Shown here: positions 1-9,309 of the stretch, one piece after another
How the letters are laid out: each line of letters opens with the position of its first letter
How positions within the stretch are numbered: position 1 is the first letter of the stretch
Source: Acidimicrobiales bacterium
GTDB lineage: Bacteria; Actinomycetota; Acidimicrobiia; Acidimicrobiales; GCA-2861595
Reading direction: 5' to 3'
Assembly (NCBI GenBank): GCA_035540975.1
Contig: DATLFN010000042.1
Coordinates: forward strand, 1 to 39,577
Length of the DNA: 39,577 nt
Program-made: the position numbers and the translations under genes
The notes under the pieces: generated by a model
Databases searched by the model: none
The model's input: the letters and a program-made list of their open reading frames with translations, nothing else
Told to the model about the DNA's origin: nothing

Positions 1-1323
1 GGTCCGGCGGGGCGTGGCGGCGGCCCCATCCGGCGCGCTGCCGGCCCTGTGGCGAGCCGGGTCGTAGGCCTCCACCCGGTTCTTGCCGTGGCCCTTGGCC
101 GAGTACATGGCGGCGTCCGCCTCCCGCATGAGGCTGTCGGCGTCGCTGCCGGCGTGGCGGACGGCCAGCCCGGCGCTGGCGCCCACCTTCACCGGCGTAC
201 CGGCGATGTCCACGGGATCCCCCAGGGCGTCCACCGCCCGCTCGGCGATCCGGAGCGCGTCCTCGGGGACGCCGTCGAGCAGGAGGGCGAACTCGTCGCC
301 GCCGAGGCGGGCGACCAGGTCGCCGGGGCGCACCGCCTCGGCCAGCCGGCTGGCGACGACGCACAGAAGCTCGTCGCCCGACAGGTGGCCCAGCTCGTCG
401 TTGACGTTCTTGAAGTCGTCGAGGTCCACGTAGAGCACGGCCTGGGTGCCGTCGCGGCGGTCGGGGGAGGCAAGGGCCGACTCCAGGCGGGTGAGGAAGG
501 CCGCCCGGTTGGCCAGGCCGGTCAGCGCGTCGTGGTTGGCCTGGATGGTGAGCGTGCGGTGACTGCCGGCCACGACCTCGGCCATGGTGTTGAACGTCTC
601 GGCCAGGTCGCCGATCTCGTCGGCCCGCTCGACCTCCACGCGGTGGTCGAGCTCGCCCCGGGCCAGGCGGCCTGCCGAGTCGCGCAGGCGGGCGACGGGG
701 CGCAGGACCTCCATGGACAGGCGCCGGCCGAACCGCACCACCAGGACGACGAGCACCAGGCTTGCGAGGGCGGTCGCCCCCGTCACCAGCCGGTCGAGAT
801 CGGCGGCCGCCTCCAGGTCCCGGCCCGCCATGGCCCTGCTCTTGCCGGCTGCCTCGTCGAGCAGCTTGAAGTTGTCCCTCGCCTCGGCCAGCCGAGCCAG
901 GAACTGGACCGGTGACAGCAACCCGATCTCACCCGTCCACAGCTCCTTGTTCCTGGCCAGCTGGCGCTCGATCTGCTCACGCCCGCCCCCGGGGCGGAGA
1001 ACGCCGATCGCCCGCTCGAAGCTGGCCCGTTCCGCATCGGCCGCGGCCTTGAGCTCCGCCCTGGCGGCCTCGTCGGCGAGGCCCTGCACGGCGGCCGAGC
1101 GCAGGAGCGCCGCCGTGACGATGTCGTCGCGCAGCTCCTCCAGCGCGCCGGCCTCCCGGTCCATGCGCAGGGCGGCGCCCTTGAAGGCGCCGACGGTCGA
1201 ACGGGTCGCCGCGAAGTTCGCCAATGCCCCGACGAAGAAGACGACGAGCAGCACCCCGAGCGCCCGCCGCCATCTGGCGCGCAGGCTCCGCGTGCGGGCC
1301 GGCGTCGGGGACGAACTGCGCAT
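1..1323 (-). CDS. Membrane-bound HAMP-GGDEF diguanylate cyclase (3'-partial)
   Basis: Predicted to make cyclic di-GMP from two GTP at the inner face of the membrane. At least 441 codons are visible and the frame stays open to the window edge, so the C-terminus is missing. An N-terminal membrane segment lies near residues 20-40 and a second near 185-205, with a helical extracytoplasmic sensor region between them. A HAMP linker follows, then the GGDEF domain. The active-site GGDEF is intact (ARLGGDEFALLL), and an RxxD inhibitory site (RPGD) sits five residues before it, so product inhibition is likely. The GKNRVEAYD-type C-terminal GGDEF motif is also present. ATG at 1323 begins a basic stretch before the first membrane segment. 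The gene is divergent from the next one. The input signal is unknown. Confidence 0.93.
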   Translation of the reverse strand, partial: MRSSSPTPARTRSLRARWRRALGVLLVVFFVGALANFAATRSTVGAFKGAALRMDREAGALEELRDDIVTAALLRSAAVQGLADEAARAELKAAADAERASFERAIGVLRPGGGREQIERQLARNKELWTGEIGLLSPVQFLARLAEARDNFKLLDEAAGKSRAMAGRDLEAAADLDRLVTGATALASLVLVVLVVRFGRRLSMEVLRPVARLRDSAGRLARGELDHRVEVERADEIGDLAETFNTMAEVVAGSHRTLTIQANHDALTGLANRAAFLTRLESALASPDRRDGTQAVLYVDLDDFKNVNDELGHLSGDELLCVVASRLAEAVRPGDLVARLGGDEFALLLDGVPEDALRIAERAVDALGDPVDIAGTPVKVGASAGLAVRHAGSDADSLMREADAAMYSAKGHGKNRVEAYDPARHRAGSAPDGAAATPRRT

Positions 1324-1631
1324 CTCGGGTCGAGCCTCCGTGGTGACCTGTCGGGGACGGCGGTTCTCGGCCCGTCCCGTCGTGGTGCTGTTATCGGCAG
1401 GCAACCGGTCGACTTGCGCACTTGGCGGTGGCGACGTTCCCCCGGCGCGCTCCGCCGGCGGTCGGGTCGTCGCCGTGCCCCTTCAGCGGGGCGCCGCTGA
1501 CCGCCGGGCGGGCGGATCACGGCCTGGCTGTCCCAGCGGCCGGGTAGCCTGCCGCCAGGCGGCTCGACCGAACAGGTCCTCACGATCCACTGGCGCGCCG
1601 GCCGCGCGCCGCTTCGGAAGGGACACCGGCA
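1324..1631. other. Divergent intergenic region, no gene seen
   Basis: About 308 bases separate the start of the diguanylate cyclase (reading left) from the JAB-like gene (reading right). It must hold the promoters of both. I see no convincing -35/-10 pair, hairpin or repeat. A GGAAGGG ribosome-binding site at about 1616-1622 serves the rightward gene. Confidence 0.6.
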
Positions 1632-2087
1632 ATGGAGAGCCCACTGATCGTCGTGGACGGCTGGCGCGCCGGCTGTCGGGACACCACCAACCTGCGGGAG
1701 GAGGCGTGGTCGTTCGCGCTCGACCAGCGGGCGTTCGGACCCCGTCGCCTGCTCGTCGCCTTCTCGGACCGGCGGGGGCGATTTCGCGGCCTGGCCCACA
1801 CCGCTCGCACCTCACCGGCCGAGCTGGCGCTCGGGCCGTGCATCCGCCACGCCGGTCGAGGTGCCGCTGCTGCGGTCGCGTTCTGCGACGAGCCGCTGGT
1901 CTTGGGCCCGCCACCGCCGGACCTGGCGGCCCGCTTCGCGTCGGCTCGGTCGATCGCAGCCGCCCACGGGGTGCACCTCGTCGACTGGTTCGCCTGCGAC
2001 GACGACCTGTTCCGCAGCACCCGGATCGCGCTGGACCCCGATTCCGAGTGGTGGGACGTTCCTCCGGCGCCCCGGTGGGCCCGTTGA
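1632..2087 (+). CDS. Small JAB/RadC-like domain protein, metal ligands apparently lost
   Basis: A 151-residue soluble protein. The second half (AAAVAFCDEP, then PPPPDLAARF and HGVHLVDWFACDDD) follows the spacing of the C-terminal part of RadC/JAB (MPN) domains, where HxHPSG is followed by PSxxD and then the LLDH strand. Here the HxH ligands are not seen and only the Asp of the PPPDL stretch remains, so a catalytic metal site looks unlikely. ATG at 1632 is supported by GGAAGGG about nine bases upstream. It lies 110 bp before jetA on the same strand. RadC-like proteins are common near defence genes, but nothing here proves a role in Wadjet. The family call is by pattern only; it could be an unrelated lineage-specific protein. 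Confidence 0.5.
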   Translation: MESPLIVVDGWRAGCRDTTNLREEAWSFALDQRAFGPRRLLVAFSDRRGRFRGLAHTARTSPAELALGPCIRHAGRGAAAAVAFCDEPLVLGPPPPDLAARFASARSIAAAHGVHLVDWFACDDDLFRSTRIALDPDSEWWDVPPAPRWAR

Positions 2088-2185
2088 CGGGTCGGCCCTG
2101 GGAAGATCCTGGGGACGAGGGCTCCCCGACCTGGGGAAATCCCGCCGGTGGAATTTCACCCCTGTCATTGTCGCACCCGGCGGCG

Positions 2186-2191
2186 TAGTGT
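2186..2191 (+). promoter_or_regulatory. Possible -10 box for a leaderless jetA transcript
   Basis: TAGTGT lies six bases before the jetA GTG at 2198, and no Shine-Dalgarno-like sequence precedes that GTG. This spacing would put the transcription start at or next to the start codon. No good -35 element is seen at 16-18 bases, so the call is weak. Confidence 0.3.
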
Positions 2192-2197
2192 CTCGTC

Positions 2198-3781
2198 GTG
2201 GCCGAGCGCCGCCCCTGGCGGGTTGTCGATGCGGAGCTGTTCCGCTTCACCACCACCGAGCTGCACGACCTCCACGTCGCCGTCATGGCCGCCTTCGAGC
2301 AGGCTGCCGTCCTCGCCCCCGCCCTCAACCTCGATCAGGTCCGGGCCGCCCTCGCCGCCGGCGGTTGGGACGAACCCACCGACGACGACACCCTCCAGCG
2401 GGCCCTCGCGTCCCTGGTGGGCTGGGGCCTGCTCGACGCCACCCAGGACCACGCCGCCCGCTACGGCACACCCGAGGAGTTCGAGCGCAAGAACCTCCAG
2501 TGGTCGCTCACCCCCCGGGGGGAGGCGGCGGTGGCCGGCGTCATGCACGCCCTCGACTCGCTGCGCCACGCCGTGGGGCTCCAGACGGCGGTGCTCGACG
2601 CCATCGGCGACGGCCTGGCCGACCTGGCCGCGCTGGCCACGGTGCAGCCCCGCACGGTGGCCGGCGACGCCAGGGTCCACATCCAGCTGGCCCAGGTGGA
2701 GGGCCACCTCGACTCCCTGGTCCGCAGCGTGCGGAGCTTCAACGGCCACCTCCAGCGCCTCATGAAGGAGGACGGCACCGACGACGAGGTGTTCGCCGAC
2801 GCCAAGCGGGCCACGGTCAACTACCTGGACGAGTACGTGCAGGGGGTCGAGCGGCCGCAGCGCCGGCTGGCGGTCGGCATCGAGCGGGTCGAGGCGCTGG
2901 GGCTGGCCACCGTCTTCGACCGGGCCCTGGCCGGCGCCAACCTGGCGCCGGTGGCCGGCGCCGATCCGGGCCCGGCCTGGCTGGCCGAGCGCCGCCGCCA
3001 CTGGCAGGCCCTGCGGGCCTGGTTCGCCCCGACCGGCGCGGGCGACGGCACGGCGGTCGAGCGGCCCCGCATCGACGGCCTGCTGGACGTGGCCCGCACC
3101 GCCATCGTCGAGCTGCTCCGGGTGCTGGAGCGCCGGTGGGACAGCCGGCGCCGCTCGGCCTCGGTGGCCGACGACTTCCGCGCCCTGGCCCGGCTGTTCG
3201 CCGCCGCGCCCGGCGACGCCGAGGCCCACCGCCTGTTCGCCGCCGCCTTCGGCCTGTGGCCGGCCCGCCACGCCCACCTGGCCCCCCTCGACGGCGAGGG
3301 CCGGGCGCCCACCACGTCGTGGCTGGAGGCCGACCCGGTCGACGTCGCACCCTCGCTGCGCACCACCGGCGACCTCCAGCAGCGGGGCAGGCCCCGCCCG
3401 GTGTCCGACCCGTCGTACTACCGGGCGGCGCGCCAGCGCGACCAGGCCGCCGCCCTGGCCGCCCACGACGAGGTGCGGGAGGCGCTGGCCACCGAGGGCC
3501 GGGTGCCGCTGTCGGCGTTCGCCCGCCTCCCGTCGGCCGCCTTCGCCGAGCTGCTGGCCCTCCTGGCGGCCGGCCTCGACGCCCCCCTCGGCACCGACGG
3601 CACCCGCCGGGCCCTGTCGGCGGACGGGCGGGTGGAGGTCGTGCTGGAGGACCCGGGCGACGGGCGCGCCGCCCACCTCTCCACCGACGACGGCGTGCTC
3701 CACGGCCCGGACCTGCTGGTGTCGATCACCGTGGACGGCGGGGCGGTCGGCGAAGGCGGACAGGAGGCGGCCGGTGGCTGA
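2198..3781 (+). CDS. jetA: Wadjet type I protein JetA (TIGR02677 family, kleisin-like)
   Basis: A 527-residue soluble protein and first gene of the jetABCD operon. In Wadjet, JetA is the MukF-like kleisin that bridges the SMC heads of JetC and carries JetB; the JetABC motor extrudes DNA and JetD cuts closed circular plasmids. The N-terminus (ELFRFTTTELHDLHVAVMAAF) and the winged-helix-like region near residues 45-115 match the TIGR02677 pattern, followed by a long helical middle (about 120-330). The GTG at 2198 fits the usual start of this family (short lead into FRFTTTE). The end overlaps jetB by eight bases, which suggests translational coupling. The family call is helped greatly by the B, C and D genes that follow in the canonical order. 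Confidence 0.93.
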   Translation: MAERRPWRVVDAELFRFTTTELHDLHVAVMAAFEQAAVLAPALNLDQVRAALAAGGWDEPTDDDTLQRALASLVGWGLLDATQDHAARYGTPEEFERKNLQWSLTPRGEAAVAGVMHALDSLRHAVGLQTAVLDAIGDGLADLAALATVQPRTVAGDARVHIQLAQVEGHLDSLVRSVRSFNGHLQRLMKEDGTDDEVFADAKRATVNYLDEYVQGVERPQRRLAVGIERVEALGLATVFDRALAGANLAPVAGADPGPAWLAERRRHWQALRAWFAPTGAGDGTAVERPRIDGLLDVARTAIVELLRVLERRWDSRRRSASVADDFRALARLFAAAPGDAEAHRLFAAAFGLWPARHAHLAPLDGEGRAPTTSWLEADPVDVAPSLRTTGDLQQRGRPRPVSDPSYYRAARQRDQAAALAAHDEVREALATEGRVPLSAFARLPSAAFAELLALLAAGLDAPLGTDGTRRALSADGRVEVVLEDPGDGRAAHLSTDDGVLHGPDLLVSITVDGGAVGEGGQEAAGG

Positions 3782-5015
3782 GTCGGTCCTCACCCGTGAC
3801 CTGGCCCACGAGCGCTCGGTGGCCATACGCACGCTGCTCGGGCGCCCGCTGATCGACGCCGACGACGATGCCGACGCGTTCCGCCTGGTGGCCCGCCACG
3901 CCGGCTGGCTCACCGAGTGGTTCGAGTCGGCGTGCGGGTGGGCGCTCACCGTGGACACCACCGCCGGGTACGCCCGCCTGGCCAAGCGCTCGGCCGGCGC
4001 CCCGGTGGTCCGCCCCCTCCACCGCACCCGGGGCAGCGAGGCGGCGTTCGACCGCCGCCGCTACCAGCTGCTGTGCCTGGTGTGCGCCGAGCTGGTGCGC
4101 CACCCCCACACCACCGTGGGCCTCCTGGCCGGCGCCGTGCGAAGGGATGCGAACCTCGACACCAGCCGCCACGGCGAGCGGGCCGCCTTCGTCGACGCCC
4201 TGCGAGCCCTCCTGGCCTGGGGGGTGGTGCGGGCGAGCGCCGGCGACGTCGACGCCTACCTGGGCAGCGAGCGCGGCAACGCCCTACTGACGGCCGACAC
4301 CGCCCGCCTGCACCGGCTGATGGCGAGCGCCACCGCCCCGAGCGCGCTGGCGGCGGACGCCACCACCGACGACGCCGTCGAGCGGCTGCTGGCCGAGCCC
4401 CGCTACGGCGACGGCCCGGACGAGGTGGCCTCCGGCGACGACGCCCGCCACCGCCGGGCCCGCCACCGCCTGGCCCGGCGCCTGCTCGACCAGCCCGTGG
4501 CCCACCTCGACGACCTCGGCCCGTCCGAGGCCGACTACCTGGCCAGTCCCGGCGGCCGCAGGTGGCTGCGGGACCGGGTGGCCGAGGCCGGGTTCGAGCT
4601 GGAGGAGCGGGCCGAGGGGCTGGTGGCCGTCGACCCCGACGGCCTGGCCACCGACCGCCACTTCCCCGCCCCGCTGGGCCATGCCCACCAGCTCGCCCTG
4701 CTGCTGGCCGACCGCCTGGTCAACACCGGCGCAACCGGCGCCCGGACGCTCGGCCGCCTCAGCGCCGCCCGGCTGGCCGCCGAGGTCGACGCCGTGTTCG
4801 CCCGCTTCCCGTCGTGGGCCAGGGGCCAGCGGGACGAGGGCGGCGCCGGGCGCCTGGGGCGGGAGGCGGTGGAGCTGCTCGCCGCCTTCGGCCTGGTGCG
4901 CCTCCACCCCGACGGCTCGGTGGAGGCCCGCCCGGCGCTGGCCCGCTACCGGGTCGGGGAGCCGGTGGTCCGCGCGGCCACGCCCAGCCTGTTCGACGAG
5001 GAGGTCCCCGCATGA
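3774..5015 (+). CDS. jetB: Wadjet type I protein JetB (TIGR02678 family, MukE-like)
   Basis: A 413-residue soluble protein. JetB is the winged-helix, MukE-like subunit that binds JetA and DNA in the Wadjet SMC complex. Visible family features are the N-terminal ERSVAIRTLLGRPLI stretch, the TAGYARLAKR segment near residue 65, the YQLLCLVCAELVRHPHTTVG helix and the ending RYRVGEPVVRAATPSLF. Length is normal for the family. The GTG start at 3774 overlaps the end of jetA by eight bases and has GGAGG about nine bases upstream. The gap to jetC is 64 bp, the loosest junction in the operon. No frame damage is seen. Confidence 0.94.
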   Translation: MAESVLTRDLAHERSVAIRTLLGRPLIDADDDADAFRLVARHAGWLTEWFESACGWALTVDTTAGYARLAKRSAGAPVVRPLHRTRGSEAAFDRRRYQLLCLVCAELVRHPHTTVGLLAGAVRRDANLDTSRHGERAAFVDALRALLAWGVVRASAGDVDAYLGSERGNALLTADTARLHRLMASATAPSALAADATTDDAVERLLAEPRYGDGPDEVASGDDARHRRARHRLARRLLDQPVAHLDDLGPSEADYLASPGGRRWLRDRVAEAGFELEERAEGLVAVDPDGLATDRHFPAPLGHAHQLALLLADRLVNTGATGARTLGRLSAARLAAEVDAVFARFPSWARGQRDEGGAGRLGREAVELLAAFGLVRLHPDGSVEARPALARYRVGEPVVRAATPSLFDEEVPA

Positions 5016-5079
5016 CCGGCCCGGGAGGCCGGTCCATCGGCGACTCGCTGGCGTGCCATCACGAAGGGATGGTCCGCCA

Positions 5080-8000
5080 ATGACGGTCACCATGCGGCCC
5101 GAGGAGGCGGGCACCGCCACCGCGCCCGAGCGGCCCGCCCGCTGGCGCCCCACCCGGGCCGGCCTGGTGGGGCTGTGGCGCTACTGGGACGAGACGTTCC
5201 GCTTCCACCACGGCCGGCTGCTCCTGCGGGGGGCCAACGGGTCGGGCAAGTCGATGGCCCTCGAGCTGCTGCTGCCGCTGCTGCTCGACGGCGACCCCAG
5301 CCCCCACAAGCTCACGTCGGCGGCCAAGCTGCGGGGCAGCCTGTTCGACCGGGTGACGGCCGGCAGCGACGAGCCCACGCGCGCCGGCTTCGCCTGGATC
5401 GAGTTCACCCGGGGCGACGACACGTTCACGGCCGGCGCCCGCATCCGGGCCTCGCAGTCCACCCGCCGGGCCGAGGTCGACTGGTTCACCACCACGCTGG
5501 CGGTGGGGCGCGGGCTGCACCTGCTGGACGCCGACCGCACGCCCCTCTCCCGAAAGGCCCTGGTGGAGGCGCTGGGCGATGCCGGGCGGGTGCACGGCAC
5601 CGGCGAGGAGCACCGCAACGCCGTGCGGGAGGCCCTGTTCCCCGGTTTCTCGGCCGACCGCTTCGCCTCCGTCGTCAGCGCCCTGCTGGCCCTGCGCAAG
5701 GAGAAGCTGTCTCAGCACCTGGACCTGGTCAAGCTGTCGGTCACCCTGTCGGAGTCGCTGCCGCCGGTGGACGAGCACGACGTGGCCGCCGTGGCCGAGG
5801 GCTTCGAGCGCCTCGACCGGCGCCGGGCCGAGCTGGAGGCGCTGGAGGCCGACCTGGCCGTGGCCCGCCAGCTGGCCCGGGCCCAGACGGACTACGCCCG
5901 GGCCGTGGTGGTGGGCGTGGCCGGCGAGGTCCGCTCGGCCGAGTACCGCCGGGACGAGGTCACCCGCGCCGAGCGCCAGGCCCGGTCGGCCCTGGAGGAG
6001 GTGGAGGCGGAGTCGGCGGCCGCCGCCGCCGAGCGCCGGGCCGTGGGGGAGCGGGTGGAAGCGGTGGCCGTCGAGGTCGACGCCCTCAAGACGGGCGACG
6101 CCTACAAGAGCGGCGTGGCCCTGGCCGACCTGCGGGCCCAGGCCCGGTCGTTGCGCGAGGTGGCCGTCCGCCTCGGCCGTGCCGCCGGGGAGCGGGCCGC
6201 CCAGCGCGACGTCGCCGCGGCCGACGCCGAGGAGGCGGCGGCCGAGGCCGGTGACGGCTCCGGCAACCTCGCCCTGGCCGTCGACGACCTGCGCCGGGCG
6301 GCCATGGCGGCGGGCGCCGGTGGCGTGGTCGACGAAGCGGCCGCGGGGGCGGACGCCGACGACGGCGAGCGCCTGGTGCTGGCCTGGGTCGACGCCCACC
6401 GGCGCCGGGTGGCGGAGGTTCGCACCGCCCTCGTCGCCCACACCCGGGCGGTCGACGCCCGCACGCTTCGAGAGGACCAGGTGCAGGGCGACGAGGCCGC
6501 CGTCGAGCGCCGCCTGGTGTCGGTGGCCGAGACCCGTGCAGCCCGGGATGCCGCAGTGGCGGCCTTCGAGACGGCGGTGGGGGAGTGGGCGGGCCGGTGC
6601 GTCACCGCCGGCGTCGAGCGGGTGCGGGGAGCGCTGCCCCGCCCGGCCGGCGAGCCCGAGGCCGTGGGCCGGGCGGTGGCCGGGCTGGCCGCCGAGCTCG
6701 GGTCGGAGGACGCGGTGGCCCGCAGCGTGCTCGCCGCCGACCGTGCCGCGGCGGCCGGCGAGCGCGCCGCCCTGGTCGAGGAGCGGGCCCGGTGGGCCGA
6801 GGGCGGGCTGGTCGACCCCGAGGGCCCGGGCTGGCGCTCGCCCCGTGCCGGCCGTCCGGGCGCGCCCCTGTGGCGCCTGGTCGACGTGGCGCCCGGCGTG
6901 GAGCCGGCCCAGGTCGACGGGCTGGAGGCCGCCCTCACCGGCGCCGGCCTGCTCGACGCCTGGGTTGCGCCCGACGGCGCCGTCGACCTGGGCCACGGCC
7001 GCTCCGACGTGGTCCTCGCCCCGCGCCCGTGGCCCGGGCGGTCGCTGGCCGACGTGCTGGTGGCGGCCGGCCCGGCCGACCCGGCCGGCCCGGGAGCCGG
7101 GTTCGTGGCGCCCGACGTCGTCGCCGCCGTGCTGGCGTCGGTGCCGCTGGTGGCCACCGCCCTCGACGAGCCGGCCGCGGCGGCGGCGTCGTCTTCGGCG
7201 GGCGCCCCCGTCGTGGCCGTCGGCTTCGACGAGCCGGCCCGCGCTCCCGCGCCATCAACGTCGGCGGGCGGCCCCGTCCCGGCCGCCGGCTACGACGAGC
7301 CGGCCGGCGCGGGGGCCGCGCCATCACCGTCGACGGACATCCCCGTCCTGGCCGTCGCCCTCGACGGCACCTACCGCCTGGGGGCGGCCACCGGCCGCGG
7401 CCCGGGGCGGCCGGCCGAGTGGCTGGGCGCCGTCGCCCGGGAGCGCCGGCGCCTGGCCCGCCTGGCCGAGATCGACGCCGCCCTGGCCGCCGCCGACGCC
7501 CGCCTGGCCGAGCTCGACCGCCACCAGGCCGGCCTCGACCGCCGCCGGGCCGCCGTCGCGGCGGAGCTCGACGCCGCGCCGAGCGGGGCCGCGGTCTTCG
7601 ACGCCCGGCGGGTGCTGGGTGACGCCGAGGCCCGCCTGGTCGAGGCGGAGTCCACCCTGGCCCGCACCCGGCAGGCCCTGGTCGAGGCGGAGGCGGCGGT
7701 GCGGGAGGCGCTGCGGGCCCTCACCCTGCTGGCCGCCCGCCACGACCTGCCCACCGACCCGTCCGGCCTGGGCGAGGTCGAGGCCGGCCTGGCCGGCGTC
7801 GCCCGGGCGGCCGGCACGTGGGCGCGCCGCCGCCGGGAGCTGGCCACCGCCGAGCGCCAGCACGCCAAGGCCGTCGCCCGCCTGGCCGACGCCGAGCGGG
7901 CCGCAGGGTCGGCCGCCGCCCACCACCGCGACGCCGACCGCGAGGCGGTTGCCACCGAGGCCCGGGTCGCCGCCCTGGAGCAGTCGGTGGGCGCCGAGTA

Positions 8001-9309
8001 CGGCGAGGTGCTGCGACGGCTGGCCGGCCTCGAGGCCGAGCGCACCGCCGCCCAGCGCCGCGAGCGGGAGCTGGCCGACCAGCTCCCGACCCTGGAGCGC
8101 AGGGTGGGCGCCCTCACCGGCGAGTTGGCGGCGGCCGAGGCGGAGCGGGCCCGGGCCGAGCAGGAGCGGGCCGCGTCCCAGCAGCGGCTGGCGGCCGTGC
8201 TGGCCGCCCTGGGCGACGACGCCGCCGTCACCCCGCCGGGGCCGCTCGACAGCGCCTCCGCCGTCCTGGCTGCGGCCCGGGCCATCGCCGCCGACCACGA
8301 GAAGGTGGCGAGCGACCCGCGGACCGTCGAGCGGACGTCCGAGCGGGTGCGCGAGCGGGTGCACGCCGCCCAGGCGGCACTGGGGGCGCGGGTGGACGTC
8401 TCCCGTGACCTGGCCGACGAGGGCTGGTGGGCCCTGCGCACCCTGTACCAGGGCCGCCGGCGGGGGGCGGCCGCCCTGGCCGAGGGGCTGGCCACCGAGC
8501 TGGCCGAGGGGAGGGCCGAGCTGGCCGCCGAGGAGGAGCAACTGTTCGAGCAGACGCTGGCCGGCAGCGTGCGCCGGGCCCTGGCCGAGCGCATCCGCCA
8601 GGCGAACGGCCTCGTCGACGGCATCAATACGCAGCTGGGAGCGGTGGTCACGGCCGCAGGCGGCGTGCACGTGCGCCTGCGCTGGGAGGTCGACCCCGAC
8701 CAGCCGGTGGCCGTGAAGGCGGCCCGGGCACTCCTCCTGCGCGACCCGGCCGACTTGTCCGACGACGAGCGGGCGTCGCTCCAGGCCTTCGTGCGGGCCC
8801 GGGTCGACCAGGCCAGGGCGGAGCTGGAGGCCACCGCCAGCTGGGAGGCCCGCCTGCGGGAGACGCTCGACTACCGGGCCTGGCACCGCTTCACCCTCCA
8901 GCTGGCCCACCGCGACTGGGACGGCTTCCAGCCGGCCACCGCCAGGCGGCTGCAGAAGCTGTCCACCGGCGAGCGGTCCATCGCCCTGCACCTGCCCATG
9001 ATCGCCTCGGTGGCGGCGCACTACGCCGGCGACGACGGCCACCCGTCGGGCTGCCCCCGGCTCATCCTGCTGGACGAGCTGTTCGCCGGCGTCGACACCG
9101 CCAACCGGGCCCAGCTGTTCGGCACCTTCTCCACGTGGGACCTCGACGCCGTGTTCACCAGCGACCAAGAGTGGTGCCAGTACGCCACCCTCGACGGCAT
9201 CGCCATCCACCACCTGCACCCGTCGGCCGGCGACGAGCCGGTGACCTCCACCCGCTTCACCTGGGACGGCCGGCGCCGCCTGGCCGACGCTGCGGCCGGC
9301 GCCGGATGA
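5080..9309 (+). CDS. jetC: Wadjet type I SMC-like ATPase JetC (TIGR02680 family)
   Basis: A 1409-residue MukB-like SMC ATPase and the DNA-extruding motor of Wadjet. The Walker A motif GANGSGKS is at residues 51-58, the ABC signature LSTGERS at about 1294-1300, and Walker B ends in LLDEL with Asp1332/Glu1333. Between the heads are long Ala/Glu/Arg-rich coiled coils and a hinge-like middle. All ATPase motifs are intact. ATG at 5080 was chosen because AAGGGATGG lies just upstream and the reading 5' of it belongs to jetB in another frame; ATG at 5092 is an alternative. The stop overlaps the jetD start as ATGA. Unusual: an Ala/Pro/Ser-rich set of near-repeats lies in the middle (7141-7338). Confidence 0.95.
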   Translation: MTVTMRPEEAGTATAPERPARWRPTRAGLVGLWRYWDETFRFHHGRLLLRGANGSGKSMALELLLPLLLDGDPSPHKLTSAAKLRGSLFDRVTAGSDEPTRAGFAWIEFTRGDDTFTAGARIRASQSTRRAEVDWFTTTLAVGRGLHLLDADRTPLSRKALVEALGDAGRVHGTGEEHRNAVREALFPGFSADRFASVVSALLALRKEKLSQHLDLVKLSVTLSESLPPVDEHDVAAVAEGFERLDRRRAELEALEADLAVARQLARAQTDYARAVVVGVAGEVRSAEYRRDEVTRAERQARSALEEVEAESAAAAAERRAVGERVEAVAVEVDALKTGDAYKSGVALADLRAQARSLREVAVRLGRAAGERAAQRDVAAADAEEAAAEAGDGSGNLALAVDDLRRAAMAAGAGGVVDEAAAGADADDGERLVLAWVDAHRRRVAEVRTALVAHTRAVDARTLREDQVQGDEAAVERRLVSVAETRAARDAAVAAFETAVGEWAGRCVTAGVERVRGALPRPAGEPEAVGRAVAGLAAELGSEDAVARSVLAADRAAAAGERAALVEERARWAEGGLVDPEGPGWRSPRAGRPGAPLWRLVDVAPGVEPAQVDGLEAALTGAGLLDAWVAPDGAVDLGHGRSDVVLAPRPWPGRSLADVLVAAGPADPAGPGAGFVAPDVVAAVLASVPLVATALDEPAAAAASSSAGAPVVAVGFDEPARAPAPSTSAGGPVPAAGYDEPAGAGAAPSPSTDIPVLAVALDGTYRLGAATGRGPGRPAEWLGAVARERRRLARLAEIDAALAAADARLAELDRHQAGLDRRRAAVAAELDAAPSGAAVFDARRVLGDAEARLVEAESTLARTRQALVEAEAAVREALRALTLLAARHDLPTDPSGLGEVEAGLAGVARAAGTWARRRRELATAERQHAKAVARLADAERAAGSAAAHHRDADREAVATEARVAALEQSVGAEYGEVLRRLAGLEAERTAAQRRERELADQLPTLERRVGALTGELAAAEAERARAEQERAASQQRLAAVLAALGDDAAVTPPGPLDSASAVLAAARAIAADHEKVASDPRTVERTSERVRERVHAAQAALGARVDVSRDLADEGWWALRTLYQGRRRGAAALAEGLATELAEGRAELAAEEEQLFEQTLAGSVRRALAERIRQANGLVDGINTQLGAVVTAAGGVHVRLRWEVDPDQPVAVKAARALLLRDPADLSDDERASLQAFVRARVDQARAELEATASWEARLRETLDYRAWHRFTLQLAHRDWDGFQPATARRLQKLSTGERSIALHLPMIASVAAHYAGDDGHPSGCPRLILLDELFAGVDTANRAQLFGTFSTWDLDAVFTSDQEWCQYATLDGIAIHHLHPSAGDEPVTSTRFTWDGRRRLADAAAGAG
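7141..7338 (+). repeat. In-frame tandem near-repeats inside jetC
   Basis: Three consecutive units of 63, 66 and 69 bases begin with PLVATALDEPA, PVVAVGFDEPA and PVPAAGYDEPA, each followed by an Ala/Ser/Pro-rich linker. A fourth partial unit, PVLAVALDGTYRLG, leads back into the normal fold. All unit lengths are multiples of three, so the frame holds. This looks like repeated duplication of a short beta-strand-plus-linker at the hinge-proximal part of the SMC arm. Confidence 0.8.

Noticed and set aside
584-2188. Long open frames on both strands over the first two genes
   Set aside because: They are Arg/Ser/Pro-rich shadows caused by high GC; the diguanylate cyclase and the JAB-like gene account for the coding signal.
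4681-5079. Long open frame upstream that could extend JetC by 133 residues
   Set aside because: That stretch overlaps the jetB coding sequence in another frame, is Arg/Pro/Trp-rich, and the family start with a ribosome-binding site is at 5080.
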